A DNA stretch of 64,000 nucleotides from Ciborinia camelliae. Taxonomy: Eukaryota; Ascomycota; Leotiomycetes; Helotiales; Sclerotiniaceae. Numbering within the stretch: position 1 is the first letter of the stretch; each line of letters begins with the position of its first letter. This document shows, one piece after another, positions 33,801 to 45,775 of this stretch. Under the pieces are notes generated by a model. That model had not been told where the DNA came from. It searched no databases and saw only the letters and a list, made by a program, of their open reading frames with translations. The DNA lies in assembly GCA_025890175.1 (NCBI GenBank), contig JANPYM010000003.1, positions 1,151,795 to 1,215,794 of the forward strand, written 5' to 3'. The position numbers and the translations under genes were made by a program.

Positions 33801-36278
33801 AGTAGGGGAGCCGGCGGGGCTGTGTCCTGCTTTAGTACTCAATGCACGACGTACGCCGCCTAAAAGTCTTTTCATTCCAGGTCCTGACATTGCCGAGGGA
33901 CCTTTTGGATTGGGAGGTGGTCTGGGAAACAAAGTAGTTTCTCGACCAAATTCTGCTGGAGTGCTTGGCGCGACAAAATCGACAAAAGCCTGTCCGGGAG
34001 GGAAAAGATTACCCCTCACCAAACTTCCAGCATAAGGCAAAGCGAGAAGTAGCTCTGTGCTCTTATATATTACCTTTTGTACAGGTGGTGCGGATTCCGG
34101 TTGTGCACGGCGATCTCGCAATGAGTCAGAAAAGCTTTCACTACGCTTGTGGGAATGTGAAGGGCGGGCTCGTTTACCCGTGAGGGCTTTAGGCGTGGTT
34201 GCCACAGGGGGGGCTGGATCGTATATAGAGCTGGCAGGAACTGGATGCGCCCCTAAGGGATTTATTGTTCCGCCACCTCTTGATCGACTAGGAAATGAGC
34301 ATGATACGAAGTCTTCACTCACTATGCTCGTAGGAGATAGAGGTCGCTGGAGATGGTCACCATCTTCCCTGGTATTCGGAGGAGTGGGGTTAAAGACTAC
34401 GACAGAGTCAATGTGGCCTGCGCGAGAAACATCGGCGAAAAAGTTTCGACCTTCAATCACTGAGGTGTCATTCTCAATAAAGTCGGGCTCAATGATCCCA
34501 TCAAGACGCGGAGGGCCCGCTGGGGGCATTTCCCAAAATGCTTGGTCCAAAGTAGGATCTCGAGAACCCGCTACTCCTCCAGGAACTATTGGAACCTCAA
34601 CTCCAAGATCTGGATCGAAATCAGGACCATCCCAATATAACGCACATACTCTCCGCCAACACTTCTTCAGTTCTTCTACTATCTTCAAAGGCACCTTAGT
34701 GTGCATTTCGCCTTCCAGAAGCGTGTGTGCAAATGCATTGAGCCGTTCACAAAACAAGACTCTCAGCTCGTAATCAATGACATAATCATCCAAGAAGTAA
34801 TTTAATACCCAATGACGAATGGCGACGAAAGTTCTGACTCTGACCACTGTACCAATCTCATCATCCCTTGCGACTGCCCATTGCAGTCTTGCGATGAGCA
34901 TGAGCAACAGGTCCGTGGTCTCCAGAAATGATCGAAATGTAAGGAAGAAGTCGGAAAGAAGATCATAGTCGACAAAAGTAGGAGATGTAATCTCTGCAAC
35001 AAGACGAGCTGGAGTGGCCGCCCTAATGCTTCCACTTTCGCCATATCGGACAATAGATGGGTGATCACAAGCCGGCTTGAAAGTGAGAGCATCGAACATT
35101 TCGGGTTCAATGGCTCTGGATGGCTTAACAATTCTTGGCGATGGCATTGGGCGTGATTGGTCATCGGAGCTTGGTGGGCCAGTGACAGCAGGAGACTGTG
35201 GAGATGCATCAGAATGGCGCCGAGAAAGGATTCGCGTATGGTGCTGCGAAGCCGGATCCATTTGTGATGTTTCTCTGCTTGAAAAAGCACTTGAGCGAAC
35301 ATCATCATTATTAGTCGTACAGGAAGAACCTCGAAGGAAAGGGGTGCCGCGCATGCTGAATCTTGGTTTTCCTAATTTGTACGAAGGAATATTAATGTCT
35401 AGGGCAGGAGTACCTCGAAAGAAATCAAGCTTTTGCGTGGCAGTACCAGTTCCTGGCCTCTCAATGATAACCTTGAAAGCACCAACGTCCTTGTCAGTAA
35501 CTGGAGCGTGTTGGTCGTCTACAGTCGAGTACGAGTGTGCTCTTTCGCGCCGTATCTTGGTTGGGGCTACGCATTGAATTCGCTGTGTCAGGCTTGATGC
35601 CGATTTTGACCTGGACCAGAGACTTTCACGCTGACTCAAATCCTCCTCTCTGCGAAACGCGGCAGCATCAGGTCCAGCAGTATCTGGCGGCGTTGTTGGA
35701 AAAACGAACGATGGCTGAGCATATCGTTGGTTTGCTGGACGTATCGATGGGCTGTTGGTCTGTCAGTATTGTTTACTGTCAAATATTTAATTCGTTGAGG
35801 TGGTAACGAGTACTATATCATCAACCAGCATCACCCTGTCTTACCGTAAGTATATCTTCCCACCGTTCCCAACCTTAGCAACAGTAAACTGTCTACCTTC
35901 TCGACCAGCAGAACCTCCGTCTGGAGTTATACTGCCCTTCACATCTTCTGCTTCTCTCTTGACCCGGCGGAACACATTGTTATCATTGCGCGAACTCTCC
36001 TGCATCAGGTTCTTCTGCTTGTTTGGGCTTCTCTTTCCAGTAACCCTCGGTTTTGGGGCCGACAACGATGGCACTTTATAATTCTGTTGCCTTTCGACCT
36101 GTGTAATAGTGGTAGGTATAGTATTAAGTGTCGCAAAACGGCCTCTGGGGGACAATCGATCTCGTTGACGTTGACGCAAACCTTCAGAGGAACGAACTAC
36201 AGGTGGACACAAGGCTTGGGTCTGAGCCTCGGCCTCCATTATTAATTTGTCGTTTGCCCGGATTTTCGCCTCCTTCAT
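30876..36278 (-). CDS. LTE1: Ras-GEF domain guanine nucleotide exchange factor, LTE1-like
   Basis: Two exons on the minus strand: 35845-36278 and 30876-35751; the intron 35752-35844 is the one that keeps the frame; 1769 residues. Seen: a basic, disordered N-terminus, a RasGEF-N type domain near residue 380-490 (SGSIRAATPARLVAEI, FVDYDLLSDFFLTFRSF, WVLNYFLDDYVIDYELRVLF), a long Ser/Pro-rich linker of about 1000 residues, and a C-terminal RasGEF catalytic domain (about 1510-1765) with SRVLAQQFTLIEK, RFNIMVKWAVSEIV, FIHIAVHCRKYRNFATMTQL and LRLIEASQLYRFLPIEG. In yeast, LTE1 helps exit from mitosis through the Tem1 pathway. That role here is inference from architecture; a Cdc25- or Bud5-type GEF is the alternative. 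Confidence 0.8.
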
Positions 36279-36718
36279 AGCGCTCAGCTTCTTCGTCGCT
36301 TTCCTGATTTTCGATGCATCGAGGGTGAATCAAGTGAACATTGTTTATCAATTCTATGGGGATTGAGAGGTTGGGGAAATTAAAATGGGAAGGTTGAAGG
36401 AGGTCTGCGACAGGCTCTCGATCAACAACAGACCATCCAATAACGTGATGATGGATGGGGGGGTACGGGGGTTCGATCGATTCACTCTTCAGTTCAAATT
36501 GGGGTGGGTAATCGCCGATAGTATTGTGCTTCTAGCCAAGCAGGCATTATTCAAAGGGAGGGAAGGAAAGGAAAGAAAAAGAATGGTAGTAAGGTGGAAA
36601 GTGCGAATGGGAATAATGAGTGTGTGTGCTTTGAACTGCAGGAGCAAATGCGAAAAAAAAAGAAGTATGTAGGAGGTATGAAAGTGCAATGCGATGCGAT
36701 GCAATTCAGTGCCAGTGC

Positions 36719-36760
36719 AGAACAGGGCAGAACAGGGCAGAACAGGGCAGAACAGGGCAG
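36719..36760. repeat. Four tandem copies of AACAGGGCAG
   Basis: A perfect 10-base unit repeated four times, just preceded by a GATGCGATGC run. Confidence 0.9.
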
Positions 36761-37708
36761 GATAACCAGTTAGAGTTCAGAATTATTACCTCGAAATGGC
36801 AATTAAGGAAAATTCACAAAAAGAGTAATAGCGTAGGCTCCTTTTGGTTGGTAAGAACTCCAGCTAGACAAGAAGGAGCTCGGCTCGAGTATCAATTGGA
36901 TGGATTTGATGTGCATTTTGCTTGCAGGAGGCTGCAGCTGTGATTATGATTATTATCTACCCTTGTAGTACTAACATATTGAAGTACCTCCTCCCTAGTA
37001 TTGATTTATTTACAGAGGACGGAGGAGTGAGTGCAGGGGTAGGTTAATGAACGAAAAGTCCCGGCTTTCACTCAAGCTATCATGTATCATGGATGATGGA
37101 TTAGGAATTTTAGGATTCTGGGGGGTTTAAGTTTGACGCACAAGGGTCGTTGTGACGAATAATATAATTTTTCATCTCTCCTCCAAGACTTCACCACGAT
37201 ATCCTTGGAAATCGGACTTGAAAGTTTATTGAAAGGGTAAAACAAATGAAAAAAAAACTTGGGTTGGATTCTGGAATAATTGGAACTTTGACAGACAGGG
37301 AGAAGCTTGGAAGAAGTGAGTGAGTTGGAACTTGGATGAATTCTGGAGTAACTTCTAAGTTCTAGAGAGAATTGGAAGAATTGGAAGATTTGAAACGCTT
37401 TTTAGAAGAAGCAAATTACTAGGTAGTATATATCTTCCGAGTGGTATTTGGCTAAGACCTAATAAGCATTTATAGTAGTGATTTGGTATCCCGTATACCT
37501 ACGAAGTAATAGTAGTAGGTAGATAGGTACTATACATATGGCTTTGGGGCTTTCGAGTCTGGCCAATTGGCAAACCAAGTGATAACATAACTGGTCTGCC
37601 CAGGCCCCAAGTGGTGGCACACAATATAATATACCTAGGGATGGTATTCAATAATGATAATGTTATATCGTTCAATCCTACATCTTTCAAGTAATATTCT
37701 GCCGGACA

Positions 37709-37752
37709 ATGAATCGATGAATCGATGAATCGATGAATTGATGAATTGATGT
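37709..37752. repeat. GATGAATCG/GATGAATTG tandem repeat
   Basis: About five units of a 9-base GATGAATCR-type repeat, the first ones with C and the later ones with T at the eighth position. Minisatellite-like. Confidence 0.85.
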
Positions 37753-38421
37753 TGTATCATGGATGCATTTGATATTTTCTGTGGGATTTCATTTAGGCTG
37801 AAAGTAGGAAGTACCCGGTACCTTACCTTACTTTGCCGGTACAGTTACAGAGTTACATGAACCACTCCAGCTTGATCAACCAAAGTTTACCTACTATGGT
37901 ACCATCAATGGTAGTTTACCAACCAACAAGAAGGAAATCCATGCATGATCCATGATCCATCATTCATCCGACCTTATACATACAGTAGGTAGGTAGGTAT
38001 CTACTACCTAGTACCTTACCTACCTAGTTTCGGGATGAAAAGACGATGAAAACGACGACCATGAAATCATGAAATATAAATATAAATATAAACAGTCACT
38101 AACATTAACGTGATTAAATAGAGACAAAAGTGGAGGAGGCAATGAAGTAGGTGCTGCAGGTGTAATGATGTTTCAGTGATCAATGCCATATCATATACGG
38201 AGTATGCATGCCATCGTTTACTCCAATTTTAGGATCTGGCTGCCGCTATCCTCCATCATCGATGAAAACCTTGGAATATTAATAATTACTTAGGTATCCA
38301 AGGCATGACTATGGCATCTCATTCCCAGATTCTCGGAACCTATTATCACACTGTCGTACAAACTTTCTGTTCAAATTGGTAAAACCTTATACGATAATTC
38401 TAGCTCCAGCTCCACCTCAGC

Positions 38422-38448
38422 CTGGCACTGGCACTGGCACTGGCACTC
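38422..38448. repeat. GGCACT hexanucleotide repeat
   Basis: Four copies of GGCACT are visible in non-coding DNA. Confidence 0.85.
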
Positions 38449-39895
38449 CATTCATCAACCCACCTGCACCCTCAATTCATAGCTACCTAGGTAGGTATTA
38501 TTACCTATCCACCATCATATCGTCGGATGACCCACTGTAGCTAGGTACGATTACCTTGAACCTTCCACGTTATTATTAAACCGGTACCTGCAACGCCTTT
38601 GACGCCATGAAGCTGGCTGCGTTATAACTTACTTGTTCATTGAATGATACATACTCCGTCGTAAGCTACAAAATCCCAATATGGTAACTTGATTGTGTTT
38701 TTTTTTCGTGCTGTGATCACCCCTAAGCCCCCCTCCAACTTTGAGATATCTAGGTAGTTGATGATCATACGGAAAGTTTCTATCTTGGAATAAGTTTTAA
38801 ACGTGGCTTCAAAGTTCAGAGTGTCAAAAGGAACCTTGTTTCGATATAGTAGGACCTAGATAGTCTAGCCTTACACTGATAGAATTTTATTAGTGCAGCG
38901 GGATGACTTTCATTTTGTACCCGTCAACTTTCAAACCCACATTAACTCGCAAGGCAGGCTGCTATCTTTCTTAATTCTACTAGATACTATCCAACTTGGG
39001 CAAAGTTCAGGACTAAGATAGCTTCTGGAATTGGATGAAATTGCGCACTCTGAGTCTCTGATATTGACATTGACCCTCACCCCTATCGATGGATGTGGTA
39101 ACGAATTATTACCTAAAGGATAATTGCATAGACCGACCCAAGCGGCACGGTATTCATGGAAATTATGAAGGGATCGGGATTACCAAACCATTGCAAATTT
39201 TCTCAAAGATTTGATTCACATCATCCACTGAGCAACAACAATTGCAACGAGCAATGAGCAACGAGCAACGAGCCCAGCGCAATGGAAACGAGTTATTAAA
39301 ACAGTGGAGAATGGCGGACCACTCAGGCAGCTGGAGGTTACACAGTCTGTCAATATCCAACAGTTATATCCATGGGCTGTTTTTCCAAATGGGCGATTCG
39401 GAAGTGTTGGATCAACTCCCGCCTCCCCGAAACATGGAAATCGATTCAAATATCAAAGACTGGAATCCATTGATTCCATATTGATTATACATCGGCCATC
39501 GGCTCAAGACCAAGAAACTTTATTAAGATTGAGCTTCAAAACACTTACTCTTAACTGCTCTATAAATATAAAGGGTTCGACATCGGTATCAACGGGGGAG
39601 AGGATAATACCATTGGTACCCCCTCCCCCTCCAGAAAACGGTTATGATTGACAGTACGGGGATTGCCCCAAAGATCTACAAAATATATTCATCTCAACTC
39701 CAGAACTTTGACATTATTATTGATGAAGTCTCTTCTACTAAAGCATTGCAGTTGCTAACAGCTCAGATCCTCCATTTTAATTACAATATGGGGCTTAAAC
39801 GCACAGTTGCTGCGCGTCTTATCCTATTTTGCAAAGATCGATAACAACCTTGAAAGCATCTACAAATTGCAATGTATTTTGCTATGCCAATCAGT

Positions 39896-40267
39896 TTATA
39901 TTTTGGTCTCCACGTAGCACAGACAACTATTGTTCACATAGTCAACATTGATCAATGCTTGCTTGACCTTTTCGGCAGATGAAGCCCAACAAGCCGAACT
40001 GTTTGCTTGAGTGTTTCCCCGTTCGCTTTGAGGTATTGGTGAAGCTAAGGCTCCTCTTCCCGAAAAGAATGGAATAAATGCTCTAATATTTCTCGACATA
40101 AGAGTTTGATAACTCTTCAAGGAAAAGTTTTCCGTGAGAAACAAAGACTTCAAAAAGGCGTTGGGCTCAGGAACCCCTTGACTCACACCCCTAGTATTTT
40201 TTCCAATCCTGATAGCAAGATCGTCAAAATGAGATGGCGATGTGTTCTCGAGAAGCAACCCGTTCAT
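39896..40267 (-). CDS. Unassigned open frame, possible gene remnant
   Basis: An uninterrupted 123-codon frame on the minus strand with mixed hydrophobic and polar composition that looks more protein-like than its surroundings. A second minus-strand frame upstream (40354-40539) begins with a hydrophobic stretch like a membrane anchor. I do not recognise the family, and stop codons and a short gap separate the two frames. It could be a decayed gene or chance; I favour uncertainty. Confidence 0.25.
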   Translation of the reverse strand: MNGLLLENTSPSHFDDLAIRIGKNTRGVSQGVPEPNAFLKSLFLTENFSLKSYQTLMSRNIRAFIPFFSGRGALASPIPQSERGNTQANSSACWASSAEKVKQALINVDYVNNSCLCYVETKI

Positions 40268-43052
40268 CAGGCTCGCAATATACGACTGGGGTCCATGAGA
40301 ATATATCTATCGACAACTTAAAGGTCAGGAATAGGACTGATTAATGGGTTCACCTAGATCTCAGGGCACCGGTACGATCTTCCTATTGGCAAGAACCGCA
40401 AGTTCCCGTAAGAATTTAAAATGGGCATGTTGGGCCAGGGCGATCCGTCACGTCTCCAAAGCTTAACTGCTGTTGGAATCAAAGTGGAAGAAATAAAAGA
40501 AGCAAAGATATACGTTGTAGTTGCTTGGTAATTTATCAAACTCCTCGAGGCTACCTGGCTTACAATATACTATTGTATTATTTCTCGGTTAATATCTCTT
40601 ACCGACACTTATCATAAGGGGCGTTTTGAAAACGGTTTATTGCCACAACGCGTTATGTAACCCAGCTGGCGGAGCGCATTATTGAGAGTCTCGGCTATAC
40701 GATTGGCTGAACTGCTGGAGCAAAGATGAGGCGGTACTCATTATTACGTCCCCTTGTGCAAGAAATCAAGTCATAGAAATTTCCTTCCCTCAACCATTTT
40801 GACACAGGTGATACAACAGTCTACCAATCTCACATCATGGAAGAATGCGAGTAGTATTGATCTTGACGGGTCCTTATTCGAGCATTATTACATCCAACTG
40901 ATAGCATGCATTATGATGGTATTCGGGGTGCCATACCAACATCTAAAACGACATACATGCCTTAAAAAAGTAGTCGTTCTCCTACCCGAATTCAAAATAT
41001 TACATCCTCATCGCAAAATACCCAGTCTGTTGAAAACACACGGAGAGAAGTCTATTTTCTAGTTCTATCTGCCTAAATACCTAGTTCTTCTCTCCTGTCT
41101 AACTACCTACCTAACCAAGCCCATCATGGATGCAAGCGTAAAAGAGATCCCAATTCTTGGGGAGGCCGGATTATTCGTCTATGCGGCGTAGTAGCAGTGC
41201 GTGTCGCGTGCGAATATCCAATGGGAAAGATCTTGGCACAAAAGTATCTTGAACCCATGGATGCCAGAAAAATATTCCGAAGGATTTGTTGATTTTCTTG
41301 TGTCAAAATGTTCTGTTAATAAATTCGAAAAATTCAACTTTTCATGTATTAAAAGTCGATGGATACAATTCTCAATTTGTCACAAGCAAAAATGTTTGCA
41401 GACCACCGACCACCGACCACCGAAAATCCATCCTCCCCCACCAGCTGCCGAGGTGCCCGGTTACAGCTAGAAGCGATACTTTAGATCCGTCTTCCGTCGC
41501 AATGGATAATGTTAATATTACCTAGGTAGTATGCTATCCATGCTATCCAGCGTTCTCTTTTGCCTCATGGCCAATAGTCATTCATTTTCCTCCGGCATTA
41601 AACCCATATCCAGTCTAAGAACCCCGGAACTAATCTAAACTAAACTAGAGATTTTTCGGCCTTTACGGACCGGAATCATGAATGGCCCGCGGTCCTAGCT
41701 CGCTCGCTCGCTCGTATCCCTCCGCCGGCAGTTTCTCTTTGCGTTCCCGCCGTCATCATTCATAAATAAGTGTGACCGTGTGACGGCATGATCTGGTGAA
41801 AATATATATATTAAGATGACGAGGGTTTCATTTTGTTACAAATCCATACCAGTATTCTTGTATGGCTATGGCTAGATCTTTTTTTTTTTGAAGAATAGAA
41901 TACATACCGGTACGGTATGGTAAATGAATTTCTAATATGCCTCCTCCTGTAGGATTGGATTGTAAGATTACCTACTCACTCCTCAGAGTCTCAATCCATT
42001 CCTTACCCGTGCATTTTTCCCAGGATGTTCTTCTTCAAGTCATCCTCGCCGACGCACTGCCCTGGCACCTCTGCTTATGTGCGTGCGTGCGAGAATTCCA
42101 ATCATATACGACGTACTCCGTAGGTAATCATATAATAATACCAGAAAAAACAAACAAATCGGACTCGGTATCCATCACAACCTGGGGGGACGTGCTTTTG
42201 CCTCGAGGGTAAGGTATGGATGGATCTTTCTAGGGACTTCTTCCATGGATGAAGAATCCAAGGAGATACCTACTTGCATGAAGTTGAAGAATCCAACTTG
42301 TTCTAAAGTTCCTCGGCTCTGTTTTATTGATATATGATTGGATGAACAGGTGAGTTTCATCACTAGGTGGCCGATTCTTCGAGTGCTCTTTGGAATAATA
42401 ATACAGTGTTATTCTTTCCACGTTCTTTTTATTCATTTATTTATTTATTATTACTACGAGTTAATTACCTATCTGACAGCTGGGTTTCATAAACTAAAGA
42501 TTGAAAGGCCGGTTACCCTAGGTAGTTCGGTGACTGCTGTCGAGTCTAGTGCTGTGTTTGCTGTTGATTGTACGAAGGGTGATGCTGGTTTGAGAATGAC
42601 GTTTTATTTTTATTTTTTTCTCGGAAGCATATGTATGGTCTGAAGTTTATAGTGGGATGCAAATTTTACGAGGTTATGTATGAGAGAAGTGTTGGGTATC
42701 TGCCGGTCGATTTTGGGCAATGGGCTCTGATATTACATTTCTCAAGTTGAGATGGGATTCCGGATTGTGTTGTAACAAGTGTTAGATATCACACTGATCA
42801 ACAACTAATTGATCACTCTTGAGATATCCTAACTATTATTTCATGGCTGACTGGCTTTGTATGCCATCGGCTCGGTATATAGGATGAAGTAGTGACTCCG
42901 GAATCCCTAATCCTATGTACCGGTGAAGGATTTGACGGTCAATGGGATTGAATAATCACCTATGGTATCTGTTGTTTGATCCAACAACTCCTCCTTCGGC
43001 TATCTCAAGTGTATTCTTAGGTACCGTATAACTACAGCATCCTTTCACTTTC

Positions 43053-43559
43053 TCAATATTCCTCTATCGAGGTTTCGAAACAATGGATTTTCACGCCGTA
43101 CTTGCCAGTTGGAAAATATATCACATTGTCAGGATCGTAGGAGGTTATTGCAATGGGAAGAGTAATCCAATAGGTGTGTGGCCCGGGGTTGCTTCTAAGT
43201 CTGGATGGAATCCTACTAGGCTTTCTTCTTTGTTTTGGAGTAACATTAAACTTTCTATCTAAGATATGATATTCTGGAGACAGGATTGAGGATTTAGTAT
43301 TGCGGATTAACATATCGGTGGGAAATACCCAATCAGTAGAATCATTCTCTATGTTACTCCGCCTTCTTAATATCAACTTTATCAATTTCAAGCACACTAC
43401 TCTGGCCCGACAATGAAAACACCGGCATTCTAAACTCGAAGGAACAACAACAACTCCGACACCTCTTTCTTCCCTCATGTATTTAAAACACAACTCACCG
43501 CAAAACCACCCCCCTTCCAATCTCAAGCCCACCCTCAGTTTTATAAAAATCCCACCCAA
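43053..43559 (-). CDS. Unassigned open frame of up to 168 residues
   Basis: A long minus-strand frame in a non-coding neighbourhood. It contains a CRCFHC cysteine cluster but no known domain. The region next to its start is rich in pyrimidines on the plus strand, not on the minus strand, so the promoter context does not support it. Weak. Confidence 0.22.
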   Translation of the reverse strand: MGGIFIKLRVGLRLEGGWFCGELCFKYMREERGVGVVVVPSSLECRCFHCRARVVCLKLIKLILRRRSNIENDSTDWVFPTDMLIRNTKSSILSPEYHILDRKFNVTPKQRRKPSRIPSRLRSNPGPHTYWITLPIAITSYDPDNVIYFPTGKYGVKIHCFETSIEEY

Positions 43560-44645
43560 GAATTACATCCTCCTCCTCCTCCTCTCTCCCTTCGCCAATA
43601 TCTACCTCTAAGTATAAAGTTTAACCCCAAGCCAAGCCGAGTTATAGAAATACCCCCCCTCTCTCTCTCTCTCTTAACGGCATCACCTATCCCATCCTCC
43701 CCTCCCAGCTGCAAAATTGTACCTAGTAGGTATCCAGCTCTTTCCCATCTAATTAGGACTCGGATTAGATCAGATTTGTATATGCAAATAGTTTTTCAAG
43801 AACCAAATTTATCCTCGGCTATATCTTATGATCTTCACATAATTCGATACGCATTTAAAGATCGGGAAGAGAGAGATTGAGATTGGATATATGTCGGTTC
43901 AAAGCTTTCTACGATAGATAAGGTGGGTTCATTGTCAACCCAACGTGGGTTAAGTTTATTGTCTACTTTTTGGGGTGTTGGGTTCTTTGGCGCGGGGATT
44001 GGAATCTGGATGGGATGGGATGGATGGAGAAGTCGATGTTCTTGCTAATATACCTAGGTATCTACATACCTACCTAGCTAGCTACTGGATATAACTGCTA
44101 CTCAGTGTACCTCAGGTATACTATACTATACTATACTCTACAGATAGATGTATAGTATGATGGAACTATGCATGATAGTTATATTGAGATACCTAGCTAA
44201 ATATTGAGATACTGAGGGGCTTGGAACTTGTATCTTTATAGTTACATACTCCAATATACCGTAGTGTGTATACATATACTCTGGGGACTGTATACAATGT
44301 TGACTATCGTCTAATATAGTCATACCCACACTTATCATTTTCCAATCCCCCCTTTGAACTTAGATGAAATGTCTATTTACTCCAGGGCTCTGTCCATAAT
44401 GACCGTTTTGGGGTGGGAGCCAGGAATTTATTTCATCATGCCACAATGTACATACGGGAATATGTAATCAGTGCGCTAAATCATATATGTTCATTCCATT
44501 GCACTCTGGTAATCAGCGGAGTAATGGTAAATTTTTAGATGTCATTATACATTTTCCATCCCATGATTATCATCCCATCTGTATTATACCACACACCATC
44601 CAATTCGTTCCAGATTCAGTGCCAGCACTAAACCAAACCCATTCC

Positions 44646-45775
44646 CTATATCAGACTCTCTTTCTCCTCACCTCCCTTGCCCCTCCCCTCAAAAGTCTTC
44701 ATCGCCCCATCAATCCCACTAATCCTCCGAGCAATCGCCTGCACCCCCACAGGCAATACCCCCATCCATCCCACCCACCTCGCATACAATGGCATGGCTA
44801 ACACCGCACTACTACCATTATCCACCGTCGCAATAATCTCTCTCGCCACATCCACCGGCTCCAATACCGGCGCGAAAAAACTATTCGGTGTCACGGTCCC
44901 CAAAAATAACGGCGTGCTTAATTGGCCGGGCTCTACAAGCACTGTTTTGATATTGGGATAAGATTTGAGTTCTGCGGTTAAGGAGTGGTGGAGTGCCGTC
45001 AAGGCGGCTTTGGAGGCGCTGTAGTCGCTGAGTTGAGCGGCGCCGAGGTGGCCCAAGACGCTGGACATGGTTACGATTGTTCCGTGACCGATGCGGATGA
45101 GGCCTGGGAGGAAGGCTTTGAGGGTGTAGAAACTTCCTAGCAGGTTTACTTTAAAGTTGTGTTCGATTTCATCGAGGGAGAGGTCGAGGAGCGCTTTCCC
45201 GTTTACGATGGCCGCATTGTTGATGAGGATTGTAGGGGTTCCAAGCTATTTGTATATTTGTTAGCCTACTCGTTGTAAATAAAAGATTTGGGGGACGGAA
45301 GGCATACATCTCTTTCGATTTCTACAGCAACCCGTGCAACTTCCTCTCGGTTTCCAACGTCACACTTGTAATAACTCACGCCTCGAGCTTCTCCACTCTC
45401 CAAATCTCGCACATCTAATACTGCCACCGTTGCGCCTCTCATACCATATACCTCCGCAACCAGTAATCCCAATCCACTTGCGCCTCCGGTAATCACTATA
45501 ACCTCTTCTGATAAATCTACTTCTCTAGATTTTGAGTATGCGATTTGGTGATTGAGGATCGAGAGGAAATAAAGCATGGTGAGCAGCGAGGCATAACCAA
45601 TGGCGTATTGAATGGCTTGATGATGCCAAGGCATAGCTTGCGCACGCATACACAGAGGAATCATCCATGCGACAAATGGGTGCAGAAAAGTGACCTTGAG
45701 AACTTTGTGCAGGAGATCTACGCTGAGGGGTTTGGCCCATGGGAGCTCTTCTCCATGGCGTGGTCTATGGTTCAT
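44646..45775 (-). CDS. Short-chain dehydrogenase/reductase, membrane-anchored
   Basis: Two exons on the minus strand: 45308-45775 and 44646-45245, intron 45246-45307; 355 residues. Seen: a hydrophobic N-terminus (about residues 40-75) suggesting membrane anchoring, the cofactor motif TGGASGLG near residue 95, an acidic residue after the second strand (AVLDVRDLE) favouring NAD(H), NNAA, a catalytic Ser in MSSVLGHLG, and the YSASK active-site pair. The layout resembles the 17-beta-hydroxysteroid/retinol dehydrogenase-like group acting on lipid or hydrophobic alcohols; the substrate is unknown. The intron lies before the LGTPTILINNAA strand, and joining restores a continuous Rossmann fold. Confidence 0.88.

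Larger units (their letters stand above)
36279..44645. other. Long gene-poor region (8.4 kb)
   Basis: No gene is recognised in 8.4 kb; the first part must include the promoter of the LTE1-like gene. AT-rich with many short repeats: (AACAGGGCAG)4 at 36719-36760, GATGAATCGAT-type units at 37709-37750, (GGCACT)4 near 38424, (GCTC)n at 41700-41712, and ATACT units at 44117-44138. Motifs CCTAGG, ACTCCGTA and TACCGGTA recur. Candidate minus-strand frames at 39896-40267 and 43053-43559 are listed separately at low confidence. Confidence 0.6.

Noticed and set aside
36385..36943. Open frames just upstream of the LTE1-like gene
   Set aside because: They run into simple repeats (AACAGGGCAG) and have no protein similarity; more likely 5' flank.
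39242..39651. Overlapping open frames on both strands
   Set aside because: Low-complexity start region and no recognisable domain; no splice partner found.
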